Notes: a model not told the origin generated them from the sequence alone. A DNA stretch of 31,305 nucleotides from Mesostigma viride (GCA_009746045.1 RPFO01000392.1:1343156-1374460); one strand, 5' to 3'; counted from the stretch's first letter, positions 10,105-20,078 are shown. A program made the numbers and translations.

Positions 10105-11523
10105 CCATTACATGCACCACTACTTGCAAGCATATATATTAAAAATATAATTACTTACAGCAGAGTGAAATCACTCAAACCAAAGCAAACGCCCAGCTAT
10201 AAACCTATATACAGAGCCATGTCAAAGCTCTATACTACGATAAGACCAATGGAAACGCCTAACGGGAGGAACCTAATAGCCCTGCTGCACCGCAAAATCA
10301 GCCCGCGTACGGCGGAGCATGATGTCCGCCATGGCCCGAGTCAGCGCCACCGACAAGCGCTGACGCCAATATGACGTCCAGGTCCGCGCCGACCATGGGG
10401 CCCGCTGGCCCTCCAGGTCCAGCCGGTCCTCCCGGAGCCGGCAACACTCCTTGAAGAAGGCGGAGGTCAGGGGCCCCATGGCCCCAAACTCCTCCAGGAC
10501 AAAGGGCACCACACGATGGTGCCCGACGTCGCCGTAGGCCAGGAGCTTGGCCCGCTCCGCCCGGTCCGCCGTGTAACCTGCCGTGAGGGAGGCCCCAGCC
10601 ACGTGGCTAAGAGCCAAGGGCCGCGCCACCGAAACGTCAATAAGCAGATGCCGGCCACCCCCCTCAAAGTCCAGCACCACGATGTCAGGCCGGTGGTTGG
10701 GGGAATAGAAGGCAGCGCCATCCGCATCCTCGGACCGGATGTTCGCGTGGGGGAAAACCGACCGAATCATGGCGAGCACCACCGTCAGGAGGACAGTGTG
10801 CAAATACAAATACCAATTCTGATTCTGTTGGCCCCCCATGCAGGCAAGGTAGTGAGTCCCCGTGGGATCCAGCGGCTGCCCACAGCTACCACAAGGCCGC
10901 CCGGCCGGAACAAGAGGCTGCGGGGCAAATAGCTGGTGCCGGAGCGCCACCGAGTAGTGGCTGGGAGCCAAGGCGAATGGGGGGCCATGGGAAGAGCACG
11001 AAGGTACGCCGAGCCCACACTCCGCAAGGAAAGCGAGAACAGCCACGCACGTCCCTGGGCGTTGAGGTCCGCGAAAAGAGCAATCCAATCAGCCGTGTGC
11101 AGAATACCCGCGTAGGTTTTCTGGTGTTTATCGATGACGCGAGCAGGGAATGCGGCGGGAGATTGAACGGAGGCGACCGAGGGAGTGCCGCGAGGGAGGT
11201 GGCGCTGTACCGCCTGAGCGGCACGGACGGGAGAACAGGCCTGCTGGATCTCAGCATAGGCCTCCTGGATGGCGGTGACGAAGGGCAAAGGGCTGCTGGG
11301 GTCCAGGAGGTCAGGCGCTGCCGTTGCCAAAAGGGGCAGGAGCCGGCAGCTTTCCGCCCACGACTGAGCGACGGAGCCCAAAAAGGCTGCTGGGGCCAGC
11401 CGGGCGGCACGAGTCAGACCGCAGCCACCCATCCGTGCAGGCAGGGAGGCAATGCGAATAGCATGTGGCGGGAGGTCGGGGCCCGGGACCAGCTGCGCCA
11501 AGGCCGACTGGATGCGTTCGTCG
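10105..11523 (-). mobile_element. RLE-type LINE, copy B, 3' segment
   Basis: On the minus strand this is nearly identical to copy A from the RT thumb onward (compare 11440-11520 with 6720-6810), through the CCHC knuckle (CGSCGQPLDPTGTHYLAC) and RPDIVVLDFEGG. Copy B retains the authentic C-terminus lost in copy A: after LLIDVSVARPLALSH it continues YGDVGHHRVVPFVLEEFG, then RTWTSYWRQRLSVALTRAMA and ends VQQGY at a stop near 10273. About 170 bp of AT-rich 3' UTR leads to the (AATT)n/cassette block. Homology with copy A stops abruptly at GCGTTCGTCG (11523), where the orientation of the element flips. One short frame change occurs near 11000. Confidence 0.85.
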
Positions 11524-12542
11524 CATATATATGAGAAGCTATGTGATGGCCTTCACCGGTGTGCTGTGCTGCTTCCCACGGGGTCCCCGTGTGCTGGTGT
11601 GTTCCACAACCGTAACCTCCTCTGCCAGCACCTTCGCGCTGTGCACCCCGATCTCCGGGCGGCGGATCTGCAGGCCATGAGCTGTTACCGGTGCCCGGAA
11701 GCTCACTGCCAGCGGGTGTACTCCATTCACGGGCGCGCTCAGCACGCGCGCGCCTGTGTTGCCGGCTCAACGGCCCCTCAACCGGCCCGCAGTCCCGGCC
11801 CCCTCCCCCCCTCCCGCCTCGGCTCCCACCGGCTCCCAGCCCCCGCCGCCTGACTACTTGGCCATGCAGTTGGCGTTGGCTTGACACGTCGGTTCCCTGG
11901 GATGCATGCGCCATCAACCCGACGTCTACCCTGACCGACCTCGATCCCCCACCGCGCGCGTAGCCTTTTCGCGCAATGTGCAATTGTTTCTCTCCGGCGC
12001 ATGCACGCCGCTCCGGACGACCCGCTGGGCTTTAAACTGCACATGGTGATCCGGAGCCTGCTCCTCACCCCTCTCGGGCGTGGTGTGCGCGGCCTCCAGG
12101 GTGCGGTTATTGCCCGTTGCCGACGCTTTCTGCAGGGGGACTGGGAGGGGCTGTTTGGCGTGCCGCCCCCGCGCACGGCCCGGCTGTCGGGGGAGGTCAA
12201 CTTCGAGCGGGTGGCCGCCGACGTCATCCGCCTCGTCCGCGAGGGGCAGCTCAGCCGGGCCATGACCCGCTTGGAAATGGCCAAGCTGGCCCCCGCCAAT
12301 GCGGCTACCCTGGCGGCCTTGCATGGTTGGAGGCTCTTCACCCTGCGGAGCCCGGATTCCAGCTGCCCGTGCCGGACCCCCTGCCGGCCCCCCTCGATCC
12401 GGCTGGACCGCGACTGCTTCTTGGAGGTGATGCGTGCGGTCCCGCGGGCTTCCTCTACCGGGCCGTCGGGCTGGCGCTACGAGCACTTGGAGGTCCTGGT
12501 GGGGCATGGGGGCGAGGACATTCTCTTTGACACCCTCATTGA
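11524..12542 (+). mobile_element. RLE-type LINE, inverted 5' segment (N-terminal zinc fingers and pre-RT region)
   Basis: The plus strand encodes the N-terminal part expected for the same class of element. Two Cys/His fingers are seen: SPCAGVFHNRNLLCQHLRAVH and YRCPEAHCQRVYSIHGRAQH (about 11590-11760). A Pro-rich linker and, after frame breaks near 11850-12000, the pre-RT region follow: RLVREGQLSRAMTRLEMAKL, then ASSTGPSGWRYEHLEVL, a motif that normally stands just before RT motif 1. It stops at ILFDTLID where the DNA transposon TIR begins. With the 3' segment on its left it forms a head-to-head arrangement with the RT core missing. Confidence 0.75.
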
Positions 12543-12574
12543 CCCTAGCCTAATATGGATTTGTACTAGAGCAC
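12543..12574 (+). repeat. Left terminal inverted repeat
   Basis: 32 bp matching the complement of 20079-20110 at 31 of 32 positions (G versus C at position 27). It interrupts the pre-RT region of the RLE LINE. A second TTTGTACT lies just inside, at about 12589. Confidence 0.85.
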
Positions 12575-12663
12575 GCCATTTGTACTTCATTTTTCAAAGT
12601 TGCATTTCTATGCATCTAACATCTCAACTAAAGTCTTTGAGGAAGGGGAAGTTCATAGGACCT

Positions 12664-13395
12664 GTGACACCGTGACACCGTGACACCGTGACACCGTGAC
12701 ACCACCATGGCGCCTCATATTGCATGTAAACACACATCTTTGCACATTTAGTGATTAAGTAATGGGGATTATATGTCTATTTGATGATGACAAGGTTGCC
12801 CTAGATGACCTGGACAACGTGACACCGTGACACCGTGACACCGTGACACCGTGACTCGGTGACACCACCATGGCGCCTCATATTGCATGTAAACACACAT
12901 CTTTGCACATTTAGTGATTAAGTAATGGGGATTATATGTCTATTTGATAATGACAAGGTTGCCCTAGATGACCTGGACACCGTGACTCCGTGACACCGTG
13001 ACACCGTGACACCGTGACACCGTGACACCACCATGGCGCCTCATATTGCATGTAAACACACATCTTTGCACATTTAGTGATTAAGTAATGGGGATTATAT
13101 GTCTATTTGATGATGACAAGGTTGCCCTAGATGACCTGGACAACGTGACACCGTGACACCGTGACACCGTGACACCGTGACACCGTGACACCACCATGGC
13201 GCCTCATATTGCATGTAAACACACATCTTTGCACATTTAGTGATTAAGTAATGGGGATTATATGTCTATTTGATAATGACAAGGTTGCCCTAGATGACCT
13301 GGACACCGTGACTCCGCACGTGACACCGTGACACCGTGACACCGTGACACCGTGACACCGTGACACCGTGACACCGTGACACCACCATGGCGCCT
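12664..13395 (+). repeat. Left subterminal satellite: GTGACACC arrays with 120-bp spacer, five copies
   Basis: Five blocks each consist of several tandem GTGACACC units followed by ACCATGGCGCC and a ~120-bp spacer. The block anchors start at 12701, 12863, 13027, 13190 and 13381, giving periods of 162, 164, 163 and 191 bp. Spacers 1 and 3 share GATGATGAC and CTGGACAACG; spacers 2 and 4 share GATAATGAC and CTGGACACCGTGACTCCG. The array is therefore a dimeric higher-order repeat of about 327 bp. The fifth copy is truncated. The arrays look like clustered binding sites near a transposon end. Confidence 0.92.
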
Positions 13396-13707
13396 CATAT
13401 TGCATGTAAAGACACATCTTTGCAGAATTGTATTGACATTGTAGTTGTCTAACTATACACATGTAAGCATTCACAAATTGCAGCTAAGCGTTTATTAATT
13501 GCTGCTTGCCTTGACAATATTTAAGCATGCACATAATTTATTTCAGCATGGTACGTGGGAACACATCATGTGACTGTATAAAAGAGACAACTAAGTATAT
13601 TCATGGGTGCCTCATTGACATCATACATGTCTAACTTAAAATGAAAAATTATAACACATTCTCATTGAGTCGTTATAGTGAGGGACATTTATGACATAGA
13701 GTCATCA

Positions 13708-14896
13708 TTAGAGGGACCATGCCAGGCAAAACATGACCTCGCGATAACCAGCCATGCACTGATTGTTATGCACCCTTGCACACTGCTGTGCAAAGGCACG
13801 CTTCAGCCCCTGCAGCACGTCTTGAAACGTCAGCATCAGCACCGGTGGAAGATCTGACACACGGTTCTTGATGCCGTTGTACCACCGGATGAACCAACCA
13901 AACCTTTGGTCAGCATCATTGTGTGTGTGTCCCGGTGGAAGCCGGCACACCCTGATGCGAGCAAAGAGGCGGCGGACAATGAGAACAGCTAGGAACCCCA
14001 ACAACTCGTTGTTCATGTTGTCCCCACCCCCATCCACTTGAAGGACGAGGTTAGGGGCAAGGCCAAACTCACGAATCTCAGGATCAGTGGACTTCTCCCA
14101 TGGACGCTCAACAACCACTTCCAACAACTGATGCGTGAGCACTGTTGCCGTGACGCGCCCTGAATTACCAGAAACCTCAGAATTAGCTACCCATGGCATG
14201 ATGACCCAAAAATACGTCCTCACCCCGTGCAAAATAGAGCAGACTAACTGGTACGGTATATGAAGCTGGCGGCTGCTAAGCCACTCTTTCGAGGCGCTCC
14301 CCCTCGTTGGAACCGCTGTCTTCATCTTTGCCAAACCATCCATGACTATGGAAACAAAAAAATGCTTGGCGCCTTCGAACCTTCGCTGCAGATAAGCCAT
14401 CCGCTCCCCATTAAAGAAATCAGTGTGATCAGCTAACTTCTCCTTACTGGCCTCCCACCTGGCCCGGTCAGTGGTCCGGTAAAACAAAATGGCATCCTTC
14501 AGCTTTCGACAGCGGGAACATTCACCCATAACCTTTGTGCGAAAACGCTCAACATGGACTTCCATGATTGTCGCCACTGCTTTGAAGATTGTCCTGAAAA
14601 GCGAAATACTAACCACAGGTGCATTGTAATCTTGTCTCTCCCTAACATACTCCGAGTACAAAGTCTTCTTGCAGGGTTGCTCAAGAATGCTGCGGCCATC
14701 TCGAGGATCTTTCTCAACTGCTGGGCGTAACCAACGCCGAATCCATAGCTCACAAAGCGCTTTGGCCTCCCCAATCCTGGCAGATATTGAACGGGATCCT
14801 CGAACACGCCGTCCAGCAGTGCTACCCAAGCCCACAACGGTATGAAAGTGCCAAAAAATGCCCTTATAAGCCCTACAAGGAGCAAATTGAGTCCAA
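13708..14896 (-). CDS. DUF7869-like DDE transposase, C-terminal part
   Basis: The frame is open from the acceptor-like ATATCTAG (about 14897) to a stop at 13708; the GTG at 14835 is not a genuine start. Features match the transposase-derived DUF7869 family: a Cys-X2-Cys segment (ECSRCRKLKDAI), an H-rich helix (KLADHTDFFNGERMAYL), a beta-strand block (FFVSIVMDGLAKMKT, the likely first Asp), then VLQVDGGGDNMNNELLGFL and the signature RLPPGHTHNDADQRFGWF near 13885-13933. These proteins are associated with large transposons in algae, oomycetes and metazoans. Usual lengths exceed 600 residues, so N-terminal exons and perhaps a C-terminal exon are missing or unrecognised. Its position inside the inverted repeats suggests it mobilised the element. 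Whether it is active cannot be judged. Confidence 0.72.
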
Positions 14897-15136
14897 ACAT
14901 GCTAGATATTGGTAGGCAGCATGTCCATGACACCAGTAAAAGGAATTTGACTTTCCAGAATTTTTCGACATCGGTTGGTCTATTTTTGGCATGTCTATTT
15001 TTAGCAACTTTCCAGATTTTAATACAAACAAATACCATTTGATATGCAAATAAAGAGCTCCTGACCTGGCTGTTTGCATGTAGGCTTATGCTCATGTCTA
15101 CCATCTGTGCACCATGTCCCATGGTCATCTGACCTC
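14897..15136. other. Probable intron/5' region of the transposase gene
   Basis: No recognisable protein. The minus-strand frame 14499-15128 overlaps the transposase exon out of register and contains no transposase motif; it is probably chance. Confidence 0.35.
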
Positions 15137-15660
15137 ATTTGGTGACAAACTGCCACCAAATGCTAGCAAAAACGCACCGTTTCACCACATCTCATAGCAG
15201 TTTCCATGGAAGATGTGTTCAGTCGAGGCTGGAAATTTGCAATCACGTTACACATCATAAATGTAGACATGGCACAAAAAATCAGGTCCATCGTACTGTA
15301 TTTGGTAACAAAATGCCACCAAATGCTAGCAAAAATGCACGTTTTTCGCGTTTTTTTCACACATTTCATGACAGTTTTCATACAAGATGTGCTCAGTTGG
15401 GGCTGGAAACTTGCAAGCATATTAAATATCATCATAGTAGACATTGCACAAAAATCCAGGTCTGTTGTACTTCATTCATTGACAGCTTGCTAGCAAATGT
15501 GAGAAAAAATGTGCGTTTTTTGCATTTCCGCCACATTTCTTGCAGTTCCCATGCAAGATGTGCTCAGGTGAGGCTGAAAACAAGCGCCCATGTTAATCAT
15601 CATGTCATTTCAGACATTGCACAAAACTTCAGGTCCATCAAGTGTCATTGGGTTCACTGG
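15137..15660. repeat. Degenerate ~170-bp tandem repeat, three copies
   Basis: Units begin near 15137, 15303 and 15476 and share CCACCAAATGCTAGCAAAAA, AAGATGTGYTCAG, GGCTGGAAA and ACATKGCACAAAA. Divergence between copies is high. Chance open frames run through it on both strands. The repeat is unrelated to the subterminal GTGACACC satellites. Confidence 0.8.
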
Positions 15661-16927
15661 TCCATGCAACACCTGCGAGTTTCCAGCTAATCACTCAACC
15701 TTGGATGCAAAGTTCTTTAGTAACGGTATGGCCAACTCCCACCAACTGTGTTGCTAACTGTTCAGACCTTGCACAGATAATATAACACAACTTTTGTGAC
15801 ACACAGACAAAGATATATGAACATGAACAGTGGCTAGACATGGTTGTATATATGTGCATACGGCCATGCTAAGGCAATTTTCAAGTAGGGGCTTGTTAGA
15901 CATAAGAACTGCCAACTGTCACGTTGGCTAGCATGATCAGTTCAAACCCACAGCACGCACGGTAGCCGCAAACTCAGCTTGGCAATGTAATAATCTAATC
16001 TGATGCCAGGCATCTCGGCCGTCGGCATGGTTGCGATGTGTTTTGTGCGCCTTGATTTGGTAGCAGCACATCCCTTGGCAACCGGCCCGCCTGACCAAGG
16101 TTGCCACACATGGTCCTCTGCATCACCATGGATGCCCCCATGTCCCTGTCTCTGTTATAGGGGCCCACGTTGCTGGCAACGCAGCTTCCAAGTTGGACTA
16201 GATCTCCTCAGCCAGCGCTGTGGTGCATAGCCAGACAGCTCATACACTGCTCAGTTGCTACCTCGAGGTTGCCGGCTTGAAATATGCCACCAAAGGACTG
16301 CACTTGGCCGCCATCATACCTAGCATGAAGAAGCCACTGCACATCCCCGGTGAGCCGCTTGGCCACAATACCGCAGCTGTCTTCAACAGATAGTGCAAGC
16401 CCAATGGCCTCTACATAGGCACATGCATCGTGCTCATGCTCTTGCTCTGGCCCTTGTCAACATGAGATGCATGCCCATGCATGCTTCACCATGTTTCTCC
16501 AAGCCATCCGTGACTACTTGCTTCAGATATGTCATTCAACTCCTGCACGTCCTCAGCCAGACTGTCAAACTAGCTGGTGCCCCATCCCTCACTTTGGTGA
16601 GGACTGCGATTCTGGCTAGCAGCTTAGCGATCGTGCGTGGTTGTGCCTGAGTTTCTGGGTGAGTGGCAGTGGCATTGGAGCAAGAGGTGTTGAGCATGTG
16701 CGTGTGTCTATCCACTTGACAAACAACCCCTCCCACCCCTGACATTGAGGAGTTTGGCCATGTGCCAGGTTGCCAGAATTCCGCAAACATGCATCATAGG
16801 GAAATAAAGGATTGCTGGTTGTGCACACCACATGAGAAAACAAAACACACATACCTGTCAGGAGGGCAGGCTTGGGTTGCTTCATTGGCGCTGGTTGCAA
16901 CGTGCGTAATAATAGCCCGCCATTGGC
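15661..16927. other. No supported gene
   Basis: Roughly 45-50% GC with short open frames on both strands and no recognisable domain. It may contain further exons of the minus-strand ORFs at 16928-17952, but no convincing splice pair could be fixed. Confidence 0.4.
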
Positions 16928-17332
16928 TCATTTACCCGTGCCCTTGGCCAGCACGCACAGCCTGAACTGCATGAACTGCATGGATGCGGCCGTCCAGGAT
17001 GCCCTCTGCTCATCATTCAGGGGTGTGAAGGCAGCTTGGGTGCTGGCGTGTAAGGCAGCTTGTGCATCAGTGTTTGCCGCCCGGCCGTGTGGCAGCACAG
17101 GTAGCTGGCCTAGCCCGGCCACTGTCCTCTCTCCACTCTCACGCAATATGCCACCCTCTCCACAAACCATGACAGTTCTCATGTGCATGCATGTCTTAAG
17201 ATGCTTGTTGAAGGCAGATGCTTTCAGCTTAGAGATGGTGGGCACGTATACAGTGGGTTTTATGGACTCACAAGCATGTGAAGCCATCGAGCATCCAAGA
17301 AAGCCACCAATTGCTTCAAGGTTTTCCATCAA
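16928..17332 (-). CDS. Unrecognised ORF inside the transposon (134 aa)
   Basis: I do not recognise this protein. It begins MMENLEAIGGFLGCSMASH, contains a segment rich in Ala and Gln, and ends FTPLNDEQRASWTAA followed by MQFMQFRLCVLAKGTGK. It starts just after the stop codon of the 207-codon ORF upstream, so the two may be exons of one gene. Without a homologue it could still be a chance ORF; composition is neither strongly biased nor repeat-like. Confidence 0.3.
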   Translation of the reverse strand: MMENLEAIGGFLGCSMASHACESIKPTVYVPTISKLKASAFNKHLKTCMHMRTVMVCGEGGILRESGERTVAGLGQLPVLPHGRAANTDAQAALHASTQAAFTPLNDEQRASWTAASMQFMQFRLCVLAKGTGK

Positions 17333-17952
17333 TCTTCGTGGTCAACCATGTCATGCAACATTACTTGCCGTGAGCACAATGCCAATAAATTGCAGCATGT
17401 ACAACTAGAGCAAAGCAACAGCTTTGTGATCCATAGCCCTGCCTGCAAATCATTGCCATCGATCGGAGGCAATAGCGCTGCAAGGCTGCCAGCCAGCCCG
17501 TAATATCTTGCCCGCAATCCGTCATGCACCCTCCCTAATATCCGTGTGAAGAGTTCCTTGACATCCCTAGCCTCTAAGGTAACCTGTACGTCGCTGATGT
17601 GAAGAAAAGGCTCGCCATGAAACCGTAGCTCGCTATACGATTCATGACGCACCTCCCGTAAGATAAGAAGATGACCAAAAGAGAAACTCCGGAGATGGGG
17701 AACTGGTAACATATTCATCCGTGACAAGGTCAGGGATTCAACAAGGAGTGAATTGGCCCGTAGATTTGAATAAGGGAACATACCGCTCGGAGGTATCCAT
17801 GTCTGCCGTGCGCTTGATGTCTGTTTCGCACACCCCGCCGCAGAACTCGTTCCGGCATTCACCTGCTGACCGCAGTTTCTACATGTCCAGAGGCTGATAA
17901 AAGCCCCAACATCGTGGGCGTCTTTAGAGTCCACAAAGCCTGCATTAAACAT
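17329..17952 (-). CDS. Unrecognised ORF inside the transposon (207 aa)
   Basis: I do not recognise this protein. It opens MFNAGFVDSKDAHDVG and has a Cys-X2-Cys pair (WTCRNCGQQ) and an amphipathic middle section (DVKELFTRILGRVHDGLRAR). The C-terminal Cys-rich stretch may be intron read-through, since GATTTGCAG and GCTCTAG acceptor-like sites occur there. A TATATATG stretch lies about 20-30 bp upstream of the ATG on the minus strand (17967-17980), a plausible TATA box. It is divergently oriented to the two-exon gene at 18483, with the inverted CGAGGTCC cluster between them. Confidence 0.35.
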   Translation of the reverse strand: MFNAGFVDSKDAHDVGAFISLWTCRNCGQQVNAGTSSAAGCAKQTSSARQTWIPPSGMFPYSNLRANSLLVESLTLSRMNMLPVPHLRSFSFGHLLILREVRHESYSELRFHGEPFLHISDVQVTLEARDVKELFTRILGRVHDGLRARYYGLAGSLAALLPPIDGNDLQAGLWITKLLLCSSCTCCNLLALCSRQVMLHDMVDHED

Positions 17953-18164
17953 GACGTTCGGGGCAAACGCATATATATACGAAGTATGGGTCTGCCAAGC
18001 CTGACGCAGCCTTGAAATTGGTCGGAAATATGCGGTAGCTCAGGAAAAAAAAGTTGCAGCGGTAATGAAGAAAGTCGTTCGGTCAAAGTCTTTAGAATAC
18101 ATTTTACCGATGCAATCTTCCATCGTTGTCGATATATCGGCGTGCAAGTGCACCCGCCTGGCCC

Positions 18165-18353
18165 GAGGTGGTGTCACGAGGTCCGAGCTACTCGTGGTCC
18201 GCATTGATTGCTCTTGATTCTGAGCGAATCTCAACGGGCCAATCAGGTGTCGGGACCTCGGGACACCACCTAAATTTGGGCCGCAAGTTCTCGGGACCTC
18301 GGGACATCGACCTCGGGAACGAAGGCATGCACCCGATGTCACGAGGTCCGGAG
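18165..18353. promoter_or_regulatory. Cluster of inverted CGAGGTCC-type motifs between divergent ORFs
   Basis: Four related sites are seen: TGTCACGAGGTCCGA (about 18172), CGGGACCTCGGGACA (about 18251 and 18293) and TGTCACGAGGTCCGG (about 18338). The outer two are on one strand and the inner two are their near-complements, giving a symmetrical layout of about 180 bp. It stands between the minus ORF at 17952 and the plus gene at 18483, suggesting a shared regulatory region. The TGTCACG half resembles the subterminal GGTGTCACG units, so one protein might bind both; that is inference. Confidence 0.5.
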
Positions 18354-18482
18354 AACTTGAACGCAAAATAATATACAGATTAAGCTCGACAAGTACTTCT
18401 GGACGCACGACGTAGATAATTTGCGTGCCCTCGTGTTTGTTCGTGTTTTTAGGACAGCGGAGTTTGATAGGATATAGCTGCG

Positions 18483-18740
18483 ATGGCTAGCGGCGAACAG
18501 CAGCCGCCGGCAGAAATCCATGAACAGTATGGCTCGGATGAACGTGCAGAGCATGCCGAGACAGCCGATGATGGCGCTGCTGTAGACGGGAAGGCAGATG
18601 AACAACCAAAAGATAAGAAATCAACCGTGTACGTCCGGGGCGCGCTGAATGAGCTTAATAGAATTAATGCAGCCTCTGATGGCGGTTCGGACGGGGAGCG
18701 CGAGCGACCAGGCAAAACTGCATCGCAAGGAAGATCGCAG
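18483..18740 (+). CDS. Acidic disordered protein, first exon (transposon cargo)
   Basis: The exon starts MASGEQQPPAEIHEQYG and is rich in Glu, Asp, Ala and Lys, with a possible short ordered segment STVYVRGALNELNRINAA near residues 49-66. It ends at ATCGCAG|GTAAAT in phase 0 after 86 codons. No domain is recognised. The next exon probably begins at 19107 after TTTTGCACCAG. Reading on past the donor produces only low-complexity sequence translated from a GC-rich hairpin, which supports splicing. It sits inside the transposon, downstream of the inverted motif cluster, and could be cargo or a transposition accessory gene. Confidence 0.5.
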
Positions 18741-18793
18741 GTAAATTCCGTAAGAAAACCCCCATGGTTTGCCCCATTTTCCAAAAAAAATTT

Positions 18794-18895
18794 CCCCTCG
18801 CGGGGGGCGCGTGAAAACGAAGGCTCCGCTCCGCCCGCCCAAAGGCGGCGGGCTCCGCTTTGCCTTTGCCGTTTTCACGCGCCCCCCGCGAGGGG
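18794..18895. repeat. GC-rich perfect hairpin in intron
   Basis: A 26-bp perfect inverted repeat (18794-18819 and 18870-18895) encloses a 50-bp loop. The loop holds a second stem (CCGCC / GGCGG) and two direct GGCTCCGCT copies. It is flanked by A-rich and T/G-rich sequence. The form resembles the GC-rich palindromic clusters scattered through some green algal organelle genomes, or a tiny foldback element. Confidence 0.85.
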
Positions 18896-19106
18896 TTGTT
18901 GTTTAGGGGGGTTATCCTGCTTGGGATGTCGACTGCCTGCCTGTATGCTTTCATGAATAGAATCGTAGTTGCAGCTTCTATGCAATTCAGCTTGCACGAG
19001 GCTGCTGCATGGAGGGTACGATGACGTTTGGTGTCGGAGAAAATACGTAACTTTCTTGTTTTGCTTTCTTGTTTTGCGTGCTATAAATGCTATTGTTTTG
19101 CACCAG

Positions 19107-19196
19107 GCATCATCGGACGCAGTGCCTCGGAGGCGTCTGGTGAAATACCAAATAACAATCTGGAACAAGATGTGTATTATGATGACTATTAAGTGA
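19107..19196 (+). CDS. Probable terminal exon of the acidic cargo gene
   Basis: The acceptor TTTTGCACCAG precedes this stretch. Spliced in phase 0 to 18740 it gives ASSDAVPRRRLVKYQ and ends at TGA 19194-19196. A second frame, needing a different donor phase, would read SASEASGEIPNNN and end DVYYDDY at TAA 19190-19192, which fits the acidic first exon better. The choice cannot be made from the sequence alone. Confidence 0.35.
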   Translation, partial: ASSDAVPRRRLVKYQITIWNKMCIMMTIK

Positions 19197-19611
19197 GACA
19201 TGCATTGTTTTGGACTAGTTGTCTAATTAATGGTATGCGCCTGGGCATCAAACCCAGATGGAATACACATATGCGCATACCTGTTTTAATGGTTTGAGAC
19301 TCACATGTGACTGCATGGTTGACTTAGTAGATCCATGTCATATTTCAGTAAAGAATGTGATGCATGCATGGCTATTTAGGAATGAAGGCTAGTTGTTTAG
19401 CCTTATCAATATTTGGTGTCAAATGCAGTTGTATCTTGTGCCATGCCACTTTGTCACCGTGTCCTGGTGTCATGCATGATGCAACAGTGTTCTGAGACGT
19501 AGGGCATGTAAGGTTCTTTCTTTTCAGGGGTTCAAAACTAATTATGTTGCCTTGTGCTTGCATTACTCAAGTTAGAGAAGTGAAAAACGATATCTCCATA
19601 CATAGCAAGAT
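19197..19611. other. Non-coding interior sequence
   Basis: No gene or repeat recognised between the cargo gene and the right subterminal satellite. Confidence 0.5.
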
Positions 19612-20000
19612 TCAATGTCACGGTGTCACGATGTCACGGTGTCACGATGTCACGGTGTCATGATGTCGTGCGGTGTCACGTCATGTTGGGCAGCGCTTCA
19701 GCTTACATGTGGACATCATGATATCAGTGCTGTACATCACATTACCTTGTGACATCATACAAACTGTGAAATGCTAGCTAGTGTTGTGATGTCACGGTGT
19801 CACGGTGTCACGATGTCACGGTGTCATGATGTCACGGTGTCACGTCATGTTGGGCAGCGCTTTAGCTTACATGTGGACATCATGATACCAGTGCTGAACG
19901 TCACATTACCATGTGACATCATACAAACTGTGAAATGCTAGTGTTGTGATGTCACGGTGTCACGGTGTCACGGTGTCACGGTGTCACGGTGTCACCACAT
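19612..20000 (-). repeat. Right subterminal satellite: GTGTCACG arrays with unrelated spacer
   Basis: Two full units of about 155-175 bp and a partial third each begin with runs of ATGTCACG/GTGTCACG. The spacer contains CATGTTGGGCAGCGCTT, CATGTGGACATCATGAT and CAAACTGTGAAATGCTAG. The runs are the reverse complement of the GTGACACC units at the left end, but the spacer shows no similarity to the left spacer. Confidence 0.9.
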
Positions 20001-20078
20001 GTTGGGACACTGACCTCCATGCTTTGGACCTATGAGAGGCATTAAATAACAATGTTGAAAAAAAACCAATTTGTACTA

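Noticed and set aside
10273-11088. Stand-alone nuclease gene (CCHC plus PD-D motif)
   Set aside because: It is the C-terminal part of a LINE polyprotein; copy A shows the RT domain directly upstream.
12664-13395. CRISPR-like array
   Set aside because: The 8-bp units are in immediate tandem, the spacers are nearly identical rather than unique, and the context is eukaryotic.
14499-15128. 209-codon minus ORF overlapping the transposase
   Set aside because: It overlaps the transposase exon in another frame and lacks the family motifs; its upstream half lies in AT-rich non-coding sequence.
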